A stretch of DNA of 52,500 bases, taken from the NCBI RefSeq assembly GCF_037975245.1, contig NC_092567.1, positions 22,139,876 to 22,192,375 on the forward strand. The letters run 5' to 3'. The notes under the pieces are model-generated. The model had not been told where the DNA came from, ran no database searches, and saw nothing but the letters and a program-made list of their open reading frames with translations. A program made the position numbers and the translations under genes. Positions 11,181-23,022 of the stretch are shown here, piece by piece (position 1 is the stretch's first letter; each line of letters opens with the position of its first letter). This stretch comes from Apostichopus japonicus. Taxonomy: Eukaryota > Echinodermata > Holothuroidea > Aspidochirotida > Stichopodidae.

Positions 11181-13100
11181 TTGACTAATTCACAATTTGA
11201 AACTTTGCAATGTTGCTTGAGTGTAGTGGGAATTCTGATTCTGTTCCTTAAACAGGTTTTAACCCTGTCTTATTTTCTGGCCACGTCAGCATTGCCATGG
11301 TGATGAATGGGATCTCATCACCCCTCTAAGTACAGTCCTGTCTCATAGTTTCTCTGAACATATTGGTCTTCTCACCAAACCTATTTCTAACCTAATTACA
11401 CACTAAGTCTTAAGTTTCTAAACTAAGTAAGCATTTTTCATTCTTCAAAATGGGCCAAGATTGCCTTTAGTTTTATTTTACCGTGCAATCTTCACTTTAA
11501 CGATGTGTTACTATTTTTTTACATTCTTTTGATATTTTATTGGCTTTCCGGATTTTTTTTTTATACTGCTTATTTATTCTACACTTTTGTTTACATATAA
11601 TTTTTTTGTTTTTGGTATTTTTGTTCTTTGTTTGTAAATTTTATGTATTAGCTCCAATGAAAAACAAGACTTTGAGATTGATTTGGATTCTCAACCTGGA
11701 ACTTGAAACCTTAGGATACTAAACTATCATTTCCCATACTAATATTTCAGGAAATGTTATCAAATATCACCATTAACTTTTCATCTAGTTTGTCCTGATG
11801 CACCACGATATTGACAGGAAGATCAATTACTGATTCGCATAACCAAGGCGAGAAAGGTTTGTGCTATCTTTACATGGGCTAAGGAGTAACTTACCTAGGC
11901 TTTTTCCATTATTGCTACCACTGACATACAGCAACATCACAATTTACATTAGGCTAGACAATGCAAGGAATAATGTGATGTTCAAATTTTGCTCAGTTTT
12001 AAAAGCTCTCAATTTTGTCTCATTTATCGTGAAGATCTGCTTGGCCTATAGAATTCACCTTTCAACTTGAATTTATATGACCATTTTCAGAAAATGTTGC
12101 TATGCAATTAGCCTACTGGATACACTGTAGGCCCTACCCTGCAAATTGCAATGTGTGTTACAAATATAAGTCAGTGGCTTAGGCCTAAATTCAGTTACCA
12201 TTTCTACTAGTTAGTACATTACTGGGACTTAAACATCAATATACTAACTTGTTCGGTCTTATATTAACAATACAGACTACAATTCATTTATAATTTGTAT
12301 CATTAAATAGTAGTACGTATGCCTATCTTTGAGATATGGTATGGTAACGGGTAGTGTTACCTACTGTAGTTCTATGGCTTGCGACATATAGGCATAGCCT
12401 AGGCCTTATAGTACGGGTTAGGCTTACGAAATTAACTTACGGAACCAATAAATTGGACTTTTTATTAAGTTATGGAAATATCATATCGATTTTCGAATCA
12501 TAAAACCCTCTTAGATTTTACTTACTTGTACATCGTACAACTGCCATTTGACAAATACTTAGTCGATGAACGAAATTCGTAAAACACTTACCATAAACAG
12601 TTGCTGTGGGTGTTCCGCGATTTATCATACCACACTGAGTAAATGATTAATAAGGAAGATTTGTAATTAAGATATACAGAATCAGTGGTAACAAAAATTG
12701 AGCAGAAAATTTGCAAATTGTTACTATGTGCAGTAAAAAATAATTATACACACTTTTCACGATTTTCAAAATTTTTAGTGATCTTAATTAACTATTCATC
12801 TGACTAAACTTAGCCATTTGGGACACATTTCAATGTTGCCCGTTATTTCACATTTCTACGGATACCTTTCAAAGACATACATGTAATTTGAAATGGCTTA
12901 CCCTTTGTTTGAGCAAGGTTCTGGAGCAAACTGTTGTATTACGAGGGCGTGGTTTACCAATAGCACACATATATTTCAAGCAAATGTAAAATCGCTTGTA
13001 TGTGTGTTCTGTATATTACCTGATGCAGACAAAATACTGAAACATTGATCTTTTGAACTAGAATTGATATAGGCCTTGTTCGGACAGCGTAGAGGGAAAG
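11181..13100. other. Non-coding stretch with one candidate splice donor
   Basis: Mostly AT-rich with no convincing ORF. On the minus strand, a short open segment beginning ATG near 12627 ends at a strong donor (TATG, then GTAAGTG) at 12592/12591. It could be a first exon of the minus-strand UIM gene, but nothing else supports it. Confidence 0.3.
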
Positions 13101-13151
13101 GATGAGGGGGGGGGTGAAGGGGGGTGAAGGGGGGGGGGTGAAGGGGATGAA
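13101..13151. repeat. G-rich minisatellite (GGGGTGAAG units)
   Basis: Three copies of a variable G-run followed by GTGAAG. The G-runs grow from about 4 to 9. Short G-rich tandem repeat, with potential to form a quadruplex on the plus strand. Confidence 0.7.
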
Positions 13152-13878
13152 AGAGTAACTGAATTGTGCTGACAAACGTCTTGTCAGATTGCATGGTAAC
13201 TAGCCACGCCCAATCACCAAAAGAAAAAGAACCAACCATGGTGTGTGTGTAAGTGAATGCGGGCGTTTGTGTGAGATGACAGTGGCAACTTAATTTTTTG
13301 AACCTACTTTGAGAATATCGTTGATTCTGTAATAATATTAACGATGTAAAGATGTTCATCCCGAGTAAGCCAATGCAGCTTAATATTGGCAAGGAAAATG
13401 TTATCACCCAGTGCACTGTGTATCTTAATTTCGTAATAAACTTACCATGTTAACCGTTCTTAGTTAGAGTATATTTATAGAAGTTGGGAGACTTGACGTC
13501 CATAACATCCCCAAGCTTATATTAAAAAATATTCATTATATACCCCCGGTGGGGAGGGGAAATAATTGTCAAAACAATGAGTTTATTGCGGGCGTGGTGG
13601 TTTAATAGCAGACAATTTCAACACAACATAATATTTCAATGTTTCTACTCCTGACCCTCCTTGACCTCCCAAACTTAGAATGAAAAAACAAAGGGAAATG
13701 CGATTAGGGACTTTACCCAAATTTCTTTAAAAAAAATACATTTTATTTTTGTCCTCTTCATATTACTCTCCAGCTTATCGTTAAAATGAATGCAAGTATG
13801 TTCATATGTTTACCACACATACACTGCGCGTGCATACACACATATTAACTGAGCACCTGGATGGACAAATAAAAGGAA

Positions 13879-14164
13879 CAAAGTGGCTATTCTTACGACT
13901 AGTCGTAACAATAATTCCCTTTTGCGCATGCGCAGTTGCTTCTTTACGACTGGGAGTACTATTTTTACGACCAGGAGTAACAATAATTTCCGGTTTGGGT
14001 TAGTTTTAGGGTTAGGGTTGGATTGAGGGTTAGAGTTAGGGTAAGGGTTACCCCTACTACATGCGCAGTTGCTTTATATACTTTGATTTCGCATGAATTC
14101 GCCGATGTCGTAAGAATAGTTTATAAATAATTGTTACGACTAGTCATAAGAATAGCCACGGCCT
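13879..14164. mobile_element. MITE with telomere-like core, copy 1 (286 bp)
   Basis: Long inverted ends share GTGGCTATTCTTACGACTAG and GTCGTAACAAT with one or two mismatches. Outer ends are CAAAGTGGC and GCCACGGCCT. Flanks AAAAGGAA (13871-13878) and AAAAGAAA (14165-14172) form an imperfect 8-bp duplication. The interior (13993-14051) carries GGGTTAGGGTT-type telomere-like repeats, followed by CATGCGCAGTTGC. There is no coding capacity. Confidence 0.8.
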
Positions 14165-14668
14165 AAAAGAAACCGCGGCTACGGTTGCCCAATGGAGGGC
14201 TGTGTTTTTCATGACTATATATATTACGAGTCTCCCATCCGATTCACTCATGTCAACCTGTGCAATGCTCTATCCGAACAATTAACGTAAACTACGTCAG
14301 CATATAGCTGATAATTAAATCCAAATAGTATAGCATAACAATTACCATTTCAACACGGAGACTCTCATACGGGACGGTATAAGCTAGGCTAGGTATATCG
14401 TATATGAATGTGTGGTAGGCTATACGTATACGTGAACGCATAAGAGCTGATGTTTGCTTTGAAAGCAATAGGCTACACTCTCTCAAGATAAAAAAAACTA
14501 GGCCGTGGCTATTCTTACGACTAGTCGTAACAATTATTTATAAATTATCCTTACGACAAAGGCGTATTCAAGCGCAGTAAAGTAAATAAAGCAACTGCGC
14601 ATGTAGTAGGGTTAACACTAACCCTAACTTTAACCCTAAACCCCAATCCTAACCCTAACCCTAACCGG

Positions 14669-15923
14669 CAGTGGCGGCGGAACCGGGGGGCTTGGGGGGG
14701 CTCAGCCCCCCCCCCAATGAAAAAGTTGAGGGGGCAAATGCATGATAAGCCCCCCCCCCCAATATTTACCAAGGCTCCGAAACGTGCATCTGCCCATTTT
14801 TCAATGCACACTTGTCGATCTGTCCGATGCACACGTAAACTATATAGGTGTACTAATTTTAGTAAATGCTGGGGGACCCTCGGCCCGTCCCCTGGCTATA
14901 GACCACATTGTCACCCCAACCGCGTCTTCTTGTAATAAGCTAAACGCTACACTCATCAAAATTTGCGTTCACACTATGAGTACACACAAGGCGTGGAACA
15001 TGGCTTTATGTTTAAACGCAATCAATTGTTAAACGAACAAAAACACAATATTAGCATTTCACCTATACTGTATAGTGTACATGCATTCATGACATGATGG
15101 CAGTGCTAGGTCATAGAAATTTGTTGGCAACTGCACATGGTTTTGGAATTACCCATTTGTTGACATTAAGAAATGCTTTCTGTTTTTTCTTATGACATTT
15201 ATTTAATTCATGGGCGTCGGAGCCGGTACGGGCAGGTCCGGTGAACGCCGGACCAATATTCATGACGCAAAAAAAAAAAAAGTAGGACTAAAAATTGGAA
15301 AAAAAATCTCGGAGGTATATGTTTCAATAATTTTCAATAATGATGACGGCAAGTAGGCTAAGTGTGACTACTCTGGCATGGCAGGGGTCTTGTTTTCAAG
15401 CTCGGGAAGTGCCATTTCCTGCAATCTGTCAGGCATATTTTCAAAATTTTCTCCATTACGCTACGCGCCAATCATGGTGGCGCGTAGCGTTGTTTGACCT
15501 CCCAAACTTCCCTCCGATAATTGTTGGCCACACTCTGAACCGCTGTACCAATCAAAAATAGCTTCCGACGCCCTTGTCATTATTGCATTTAATTGCAAGT
15601 AGTAATTTACTACACTCAAAAACGTCTTTGCCAGTACACGTCGAGTAATAGCTACTCTCTTAAAACACCATCGAATATACAAATTACAATGTTTTTACAG
15701 ATTTTTACGTGCAATCTGAGAAATTGCAGGCTTGAGACCCATGTTTTAGGGCTAGGTATTCGCAGCATAAAACACTCGGGAAGTGCCGTTTCCGGCCATC
15801 TGGGGGGTTTGAAAAACCCCAAATTTTCTTGTACGCTCCGCGCCAACCGATGGTGGCGCACCGCTTAGATAGTCTCCACATATTAGCCCCCCCCCCAATA
15901 ATTTTTCCGTTCCGCCGCGCCTG
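14669..15923. mobile_element. hAT-like element nested in the MITE (1255 bp)
   Basis: Terminal inverted repeats CAGTGGCGGCGGAAC and (right end, reverse) CAGGCGCGGCGGAAC differ at two positions. An exact 8-bp target duplication CTAACCGG flanks it (14661-14668 and 15924-15931). The region near 15770-15870 holds, in reverse, the GCGCCACCA ... GGAAACGGCACTTCC core shared by other copies in the window. No transposase ORF is present. A further element (15209-15576) lies inside it. Confidence 0.85.
15209..15576. mobile_element. Small hAT-like element nested inside the 14669-15923 element
   Basis: Ends CATGGGCGTCGGA and TCCGACGCCCTTG are inverted repeats (core GGGCGTCGGA, 10 bp exact). The interior contains GGAAGTGCCATTTCC and GGTGGCGCGTAGCG, the same family core in reverse. 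An 8-bp target duplication is not convincing, so exact borders are uncertain. Confidence 0.6.
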
Positions 15924-16051
15924 CTAACCGGAAATTATTGTTACTCCTGGTCGTAAAAAATAGTTCTCATGTCATAAAAATAGCAACTGCGCATGCGTAG
16001 TCGGAAATTATTCTTACGAACAGTCGCAAGAATAGCCACTTTGAAAAAACT

Positions 16052-17125
16052 ACACTTGCTATTCAAGTATCGGATGTATTTGCTTGTGAGAGTATAAAAT
16101 CATACTACAAAAGAAACCATGCTGCTTTAGTGAGCAGTCAATCATCTTATACAATGTCAGTGTTTTAAATTTCATCTAAAATGATCTCTTTCCTCTATAG
16201 ACTGGAAAATAATTTCTTCAAACTTATTTTTCTAGTTTGCTCATTAACAATTCAATATTAAAACAATTTTTAAATGATAATATAATAATCACATATAATG
16301 ATGTATAATATATTAACAACGATGGAATCATCTTTCCTGACAAATAACTAAGTACTGTACAAATTATGAATGCGAGCAACGCTAATGTACTTACGGTGCA
16401 CACATAGTTTGCATACCTATGTCTAGTTAAGTTTATAACTGTATGCAGCAATATTTTCCCATGGGAAGAAATAGTTCTTACATACACAATCATTCGACAA
16501 GACCATAAATTATGTTACGAAACCACTGGTAACCTTCGTGACCTCATTCGCAGTGCTAAACCTCATAAAAAAATCTGCTGTGGTTATGAAAATTTTGCGA
16601 TTATCAATAAACAAAATAATCATAAAAAAGTTAATGCAGATGTCTGCGGTAATTATTACAAGATGTAGGCTTATAGGACACTCCATTATTTGCATAGTTA
16701 CGAAATACATGCCACTAATTTAAAATGCTCTCGATTTGACAGGTCGCCCAGCCATCTTTTCAATTTCATTTATTTTTCCATTTCCTCACAATGTTTATAT
16801 AATAATAGGACTGTGAAGACAATACCATGCAAAGAAAATAATAAGTAATAAATCATATAAAAGAAAAATAATGGAAATTACGGAGAGAAAATGGTGGAAG
16901 GGCTTGGAAGCCGTAGCTTGTACAAGAAGCCCACCAAAAAAAAAGATAACAAGTATAAAGTACGGTATATTGGCATGATAATAAAGCCCCTTACAATGAT
17001 ATTAGTGACGGTATAACATGTATAGTACCAAGTATAACTTTGAAATGGTTTCATTGTTCTATCTTAATCATTTTGAAATGCTCAAAATTAATACGTTAAT
17101 GATTATATTACCACATGCAAAATAG
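16052..17125. other. 3' flank of the GH3 gene, AT-rich, no gene
   Basis: No coding signal. A possible minus-strand polyadenylation hexamer AATAAA is at 16774-16769, about 350 bp after the GH3 stop codon. It is only a candidate. Confidence 0.4.
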
Positions 17126-17353
17126 CTATTCTATGATACGATTCTTGAACATGAGTTCAAAGGTTCCCTCGGTTCGTAACTTCTCTAGCATCTTGAACTG
17201 ATTGGCTGTGGCGGTACTGTTGGCGATGACGTAATCTCTCAGTTTATAGAAGGCTCCCGGATGTACAATGTAGACCGTTGAGGGATGGATCTGTTTAGTG
17301 TCTTTGAAGTTTTGATAAAATCTGTGTCTGCTGTAGAGGTTATTGTCTATGGA
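17126..17353 (-). CDS. GHDC: GH3 gene, coding exon 7 and stop
   Basis: 228 nt after acceptor CCCCCAG, encoding the C-terminus with RHRFYQNFKDTKQIHPSTVY, HPGAFYKLRDYV and ATANQFKMLE, ending at TAG 17128-17126. The NQ.K motif is a GH3 hallmark. Confidence 0.92.
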   Translation of the reverse strand, partial: SIDNNLYSRHRFYQNFKDTKQIHPSTVYIVHPGAFYKLRDYVIANSTATANQFKMLEKLRTEGTFELMFKNRIIE

Positions 17354-20300
17354 CTGGGGGAAAAAAAGAGGAAAGGCGAAAAATGCAGCTACGTATATTT
17401 GCATGATAGACTAATAACATTTTACAGACACATTGCAAGGCAAATTAGAATTCATATATAGGTCAAGTCTCGAAATAAAAGCCGAGTCTTACTGTTGCCA
17501 TGGTAACTGCCATATCGAGGATTAAGAATAAATATGGTGTGTGGAACTTAAAATGGTCCAATGTAGGGCGGAGGCTAACTAGACCCAGGGACTGATCCAT
17601 CATTTTCCAATGGGAAGGGATATGGAATCCGATAAAGGGTAGTTGCCCCCCCCCCCCATGCACCCCTCTCCCTGTACGTTATTAATTTTTTTTTAATTAT
17701 GCCTAAACGCAAAATTGTACTAATAAATTCTTGCAATGTTTTGTGTAAGGTTGAACAGGAAGGGGGAAGGGGTAGTGAACCCCCGGACATGCACCCCTGG
17801 CTCCCCTTTCACCGGGTTTCCGCAGTCAAAAAAGAATTGCTTCCCAACAAGAATACACTTGATCGCTCATGGTTTCTACAACGTCCATCCACCACATCAT
17901 GGCATTTTGTAAAATACACTGAGAGAAAAGTCACGAACGATAGAAACTTACGGGAAACAACAGACTGCGTCACTCCTAGACGAGGTCGTATCTTAACTTA
18001 CCTCAGCAATAACTGTCGTATTAAACTCGCTTAAAAGATCCCGAGAGGTCTCCTCCAACTCGAGGAAAAATATGTAGTGTGATCCTTTTGACTTTATCTC
18101 TGAAGCGAAGAGAAGACTATATAATATTAGGACATTTTATTGTATAGTTCAGTAGCTGGTTGCCATTACCAAATTCCACTCGACCTGTTAGTTTATACTT
18201 TCGCTCGATAAGGCCTAATTGGTATTTGGTATATATTCATATTCAACAGTTATTGCCATAACTTTTTATATGCAAAGTTGACCAGGGTAGTTATATTCCT
18301 TACTTCTTACATATTTAAATGGTATACACTTCACTGCCAACGTGTACATGTACATCCCCTTCATGTGCATATATACGTTATTAAAATATCGTCTGTAAGT
18401 ATGGATTAAAAACCGGCATAATTTTCTAACACGGTACAATACTATATTTTATTACACTAATTTTACTATATAGAAGATGCTGTTTTCTTCAACGCACGGA
18501 TTGTCTCCACAAGGAGCGTAAGAATCGAAGAGCGTCCACACTATATTTGTTTTTAGTTTCTTTTCTCAATACACTTTTGTGATTCATTTATACAGTGAAT
18601 TGCGTCACCTTTTTTTTTTTATCGATAACTGCATTTGAAACAATTATAATAAAATGTAAAGAAAGTAAAACTAATAAACGTAAGTAGCCTATACTTTTGG
18701 TGACGTAATGAATAAATATAACAACATGAGAGTAAACGTGATCACGTGATAATTCATAGTTATACACATCATACCCGATAAACCATCCAGCGATAACTCC
18801 ATTGTTATGTTGCTTTCAGCTACAGCTTGATAAACCAGCCTTACATCCGGGTAATTCATCGATACTGCATCCCTTACTGCATTGCGAACAACATCCGAGC
18901 TCACCTTCTCACCGACCATGTTAAGTAAAGTGCCAATTCTGCGAGAGAGAAAAAGTGGTCACCAGATTAAAGTCTGATAAAGGTTTGCGTATGTCTATTT
19001 TGTCATGCTATAAATTAGGGACACAACTTTATTTTATTCTTAGTGTTCGCATTTCGCATTATACAGAAAATCAAAAGTATGTGGGCCGTAGTTTTGAAAC
19101 TTTGATTGAAACTTGGAAAAATTGATCTACCAATGTAGGGCAATCAGGGCCGTAGCTAGAATTTTTTTGTGGAGGGGGGGGTGGGGGTGGGGGCAATGCT
19201 TTCTAAGAAGAAGGGATAGAACCTATCTTTCAAAAAAGAAAACATTCTTCTGACAATTTTTTATTCGGGGTGTGAGGGGCTGTGGGGTCAGACAAATATA
19301 TGTGAGGTAAACTCTGTACATTGAGACACCTTCAGCGACCTCAGGCTGGCCATGGTCATACCTCATTCTTTTAAATCCCTGGATCTGCCATGACTGCACT
19401 TCCAACACATGTGGGATCCTGTACCCGATATAAGTATTGGTTTGAGACCACTGCATTTCAGCAAAGGAAGATACCGTTTCACTGTTTCTAGAACGAAACA
19501 CTAAAGTCGACACCCATCTCCCCCCCCATCCCCACTCTCACCCATAAGTGATATAAATACCTGTAGATAAATTTCATCTTCGGTGTCTTGTGATAATACC
19601 CAGTAATTTCTACCACATCTCCTACACGATACCGGTATAGGCCAGACTCACCAGTAATCACCATCTCATACTTCTTACCAACTTCAACCTCGTCAATAAA
19701 GACCGTGTCTGGATTAGATTCTGAGCTGTATGAAGATCGTAACGATTAAAGGGGCTACATCACTATCATACATATTCTGATACAAAAGTGTATACTGATG
19801 TGTACTTGTTATATAGGCTTTGACGTACATAACAATAACATATTTCGCCCAGATTACTGTCCCATATGCAATACAAGACAGAGCTGTCAATATTATTGAT
19901 TTATCTCTTATAGTTCAAATTATACAGGCGCGGATACAGGGAGGTGGAGCACCGCCTCCTTTATTTCAACGTCACACAAAAGTAGTTATTACCACAGTCT
20001 TGCGTTTAGACCTAATTATGCACCTAATTTATAGACTAATATGCCTCAGAATGTACCTATTTACTTCTAAATTTTGTTTAGTGGTGGTACTCCCTCAAAA
20101 TCCCCAACATAGGGGTCCAATTCAAAAACCCATGGCCTCACCCCATCCTGTCCAAATTCCTGGATCCGCCACCTCTGAATGACCTCATGACAAATCATCT
20201 GAGGTTATAATACCTATACCTTATTTTCGTATCAAAACTATAAATTATTAACAAATTCCATAAAAAAAAAAATCCAGAAAAGCTCTTTCGATCCGTTTCC

Positions 20301-23022
20301 TTCTGGTGGTTCAGCCGTCAAAAGTTATAAAACTAAAAACGAGTTCTTTTCCACCTGCTATTGGCAACCGTATATATACACCAACCACTCAATATAGTTT
20401 CCAAACCACACCTCATAAGTGGCAAACAGAATGCTGTAAACTACGCGTGAAGAACTTGACTTTATCTTACATATTTTCTTCCGGAATAAACTCGAAAACG
20501 CAACAATTGATTAGAGCAACGAACTCTGCCGACGTGGAAAATGGATCCAAGTTAACTCCGTACAAACCCTCAGATCCATTGAATGAGAGCACGTAGATGG
20601 GGATCCCTATATATTCATAAAGCATAAAAAAGTAAGGAAGTTGAGGAGAAAAAAAGTAAGAAAGGTAAGGAGAATTTGTTTAAGATCATCAATACTTTTG
20701 CCACTGTATAATAGTGCGATAGATTTAATTATAACGGATTATTTTGCTGAGGGATATAACAACTTTCAATGCTCAAAATACCATTGGCCTCGATGAAGTG
20801 ACATGATAAATACATTTAAAAAAAATTCTGTAAACATTCAATTGAGCTGGGAGTTTGTAATATGATTGGAGAGATTCACTACAGGTCCTGCCATAGTGGA
20901 GTGTTAGCTCAGTGGTTACCGCCGGTGCCTTCCAATCATAAGGTCCCCAGTTCGAGTCACTCCAAGATTAATGTATGTCGTCCAGTTACAGCGTTGTTGA
21001 CAATTGACAATTCATAATCATGGACGTTAAATACGAATGTAAGAGACTGACTTCCGTCAGCTTGCGGCTTTGATAAGCCAATGATGGCTTCTTCGCGAGT
21101 TCCTGCTTGCAGGAGGATCAAAATACATACATGGTATAGACTCTGCCTCAACGTAATTCAAGAGTGAACACCAGTAGTTTAAGAACAACATGAAATAGAG
21201 GAAAGTTCGACATAGTGGAGGGAACAGGCCTAGTACAGAGGTCGTGGGTAACGAACGATAATGTAATAAATATATATATTATATAGAATTGCTGATATTT
21301 ACCTTTGCAATATGTCCTTGCCAGTTGGTCTTTGATGTTGATAATATCAGCGGCGATAATGAAACTTAATCGAGGCCAAATACGACTCAAAATTCCGTCA
21401 AAACCTTTCTTGAATTCCTTCTCCAATTCAGCTGCTCTCTCTGGGTCACCGCCCTTCAGTTCCTTTGTGAGGGCGTCTCTTACTTCCGGAGCAAGTTTTA
21501 GATCTTGACTTAACCTCCCGGTAGACAAATCTTCTAATAGTTGTGGCCATTTATTCTCCATTAAATGCATCACTTCTAGCAAATGTGTCGTGAAAATGCA
21601 CATAAGGAGACCGATTTCCTTATCACGAATTCCAAACAGCATTTGGACATAAAATGCCTCGAAAGATGTATTTATGAGGTAGGATATAAATGGTGGCACG
21701 TATCCAACAAACCCAAATTCAGCACCTTTTGGCAAATAACTGAGTGAAGTTACATCGATACCGCCCTCACTTTTACTGAGAGACGGTAAACAAAACAAAA
21801 ACAACTTCGGTTGCATACGTCTTAACGCTGGAAAACACTCATCAACAATAGCGTTCATTAAAATGAATGGTTCACCAGACCGTGTTTGTAAATCCTTGAT
21901 TGGGATTAGTTTTCCCGTTCCGGTAGTACCACTGGTTAAGACCAACCTCTCAGGTACGCCACTTACAAGTACGTTTCTTTCACCCTTAGCGGTTCTGTCT
22001 ACGTACGTCTTGTAATGTTCGTAGTCAGTCAGTTTATGTTTCCTTTTCAAATCTGCTAGATCACATACCTCCGAGATGTTATTTTCTCGAACGTAGGTTG
22101 TTTCCCTTGCGCCTTTCAAAAATGTCTGGAGTAAAATTTCTTGCGTTTCTCTAGGTCTCTCACAGGAAACATCGAAACGCGCTTTGTGCCTTTTACCGTA
22201 CAATCGCAACCCGTATTCTAGCAGGAAATGGATAAACGCTCTCTTTGCATCAAAATGGCGGGAAACCGGTTGCGTCGAAATGAACAGAAAAACAAGTCCA
22301 AGAGTGCAGCTGACGCCGGCGGCGAAACCTTGGATTATAAGAATATTAGAGAAAGTTTTTTTCAAGGAAAAGAGAATCGAGAGCTCGAAATCTAGAATAT
22401 TGGAGGATATATTTCCAGCGACGAAAAGATATATATAATCATAAAGTCATATTCTGCATAATTTAGCTGTATTTTGCTCTTTTTTGGGTTATCATTCTGA
22501 CTAAACCACATATACTCAAACACAAGTAGATAATATTCAATGTCCCACGTTTATTACGGCTAAATCAGGTATGTAAACTCTTAATGATCTAGGTATTAAC
22601 CGTTTGATTCACCCCCCGCCCCCCCCCCAAAAAAACAGGAGAAAATTGTGTATGGCAAAGTTTACAAATTAGTAAAATTTGGCTATACGACACCATGCGT
22701 GCGAATATAGGCTACACTTAGAATCTCATTTGTTTATGAGTATAAGGCTCTAATAAAAACTAAACCAATTATTTTGAATTGCCGGTTTGGCAATTGTAGG
22801 GTGGCACATTAGCCTGCACGACGAGGAAGGGGAGGAGGGGGGGTGGCTCCCCCAACCTGACTATTGGCTTAACGCTTGGAAAACTGCTTTTATGGACTTA
22901 CCAACAAATGCAATCTTGAAGATAGAACTTGAAGCGAAGTCATGATCCATCGCAAAGAAGATATAGGACGTTATCACCGCAGAGACGGCGAGAAATGCAG
23001 ACGACAGCAACACGTAATTCAT
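17126..23022 (-). CDS. GHDC: GH3 domain-containing protein (GHDC-like), complete, 7 coding exons, 666 aa
   Basis: The exons, joined in minus order, are 23022-22902, 22391-21303, 20606-20471, 19725-19561, 18938-18775, 18099-18002 and 17353-17126. They total 2001 nt, and all junctions are GT-AG with matching phases. The GH3 family belongs to the acyl-adenylate-forming (ANL) superfamily. Plant members join amino acids to acyl substrates, while the animal substrate is unknown. Visible motifs are LTSGTTGTGK (about 192-201, nucleotide-binding loop), NGSEGLYGVN (about 413-422), YRYRVGDVV (about 479-487) and a C-terminal HYIFFLELEE followed by ATANQFK. Two hydrophobic segments (about 4-23 and 55-80) suggest N-terminal membrane anchoring. 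The start chosen is ATG in AACATGA, just after an acceptor. The large exon alone has no upstream ATG, so the small first exon is required. Confidence 0.93.
18002..18099 (-). CDS. GHDC: GH3 gene, coding exon 6
   Basis: 98 nt encoding KGSHYIFFLELEETSRDLL and onward. Acceptor CGCTTCAG, donor GCTGAG/GTAAGT. It was missed as an ORF because of its size, but phase and GH3 similarity agree. Confidence 0.88.
18775..18938 (-). CDS. GHDC: GH3 gene, coding exon 5
   Basis: 164 nt encoding IGTLLNMVGEKVSSDVVRNA and onward, the start of the mobile C-terminal domain. Acceptor CTCTCGCAG, donor TATCGG/GTATGA. Confidence 0.9.
19561..19725 (-). CDS. GHDC: GH3 gene, coding exon 4
   Basis: 165 nt encoding a DEVEVGKKYEMVITGESG turn and then YRYRVGDVVEITGYY, the conserved strand-turn of the adenylation fold. 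Acceptor CATACAG, donor CTACAG/GTATTT. Confidence 0.92.
19925..20177. mobile_element. Degenerate MITE-like repeat in a GH3 intron
   Basis: The left end CAGGCGCGGATACAGGGA and the right end (reverse) CAGAGGTGGCGGATCCAGG are imperfect inverted repeats. The interior segment CACCTAATT.ATAG.CTAATATGC.TCAGAATGTAC recurs near 27826-27865. No clear target duplication was found. Confidence 0.4.
20471..20606 (-). CDS. GHDC: GH3 gene, coding exon 3
   Basis: 136 nt encoding GIPIYVLSFNGSEGLYGVN followed by an FEFIPEE segment, the GH3 motif around the SEG triplet. Acceptor TATATAG, donor AATAT/GTAAG. Confidence 0.92.
20887..21140 (+). mobile_element. tRNA-derived SINE in a GH3 intron
   Basis: A box GTTAGCTCAGTGGTTACC and B box GGTCCCCAGTTCGAGTC are at tRNA spacing. 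They are followed by a non-tRNA body, which explains the minus-strand ORF here. It is not a coding exon. Confidence 0.72.
21303..22391 (-). CDS. GHDC: GH3 gene, coding exon 2 (main catalytic part)
   Basis: The largest exon, 1089 nt. The acceptor is ATTCTAG and the donor is GCAAAG/GTAAAT. It carries the second hydrophobic segment, the LTSGTTGTGK loop and most of the N-terminal domain. It also has a charged helix (ELKGGDPERAAELEKEFKKG), then WPRLSFIIAADIINIKDQL, typical of GH3. Confidence 0.93.
22902..23022 (-). CDS. GHDC: GH3 gene, coding exon 1
   Basis: Encodes a 40-residue N-terminus with a hydrophobic stretch (LLSSAFLAVSAVITSYIFF) and ends at GTTG followed by the donor GTAAGT, phase 1. An acceptor (TTGTTTACAG) lies just upstream of the ATG, implying at least one further non-coding 5' exon. 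Confidence 0.85.

Larger units (their letters stand above)
14500..16043. mobile_element. MITE with telomere-like core, copy 2, interrupted by nested elements
   Basis: Same family as 13879-14164 but inverted. It starts AGGCCGTGGC and ends GCCACTTTG, and is flanked by a perfect 8-bp direct repeat AAAAAACT (14492-14499 and 16044-16051). The telomere-like part reads CCCTAACCCTAACC on the plus strand. At that point a 1255-bp hAT-like element has inserted. Removing it and one target copy leaves 281 bp, matching copy 1 in length. Confidence 0.85.

Noticed and set aside
10732-11184. 150-aa plus-strand ORF
   Set aside because: No domain or family pattern, runs into a tRNA-like SINE head, and lacks splice or promoter support.
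19146-19200. Left end of another hAT-like MITE (CAGGGCCGTAGCTAG)
   Set aside because: The end looks right, but no matching inverted end or target duplication could be found downstream.
19223-19513. 96-aa minus-strand ORF between GH3 exons 4 and 5
   Set aside because: GH3 exons 4 and 5 join directly in phase with family-like sequence; this ORF has no GH3 similarity.
20957-21151. 64-aa minus-strand ORF next to the GH3 exon
   Set aside because: It lies within a tRNA-derived SINE and is not phase-compatible with the GH3 exon chain, which is complete without it.
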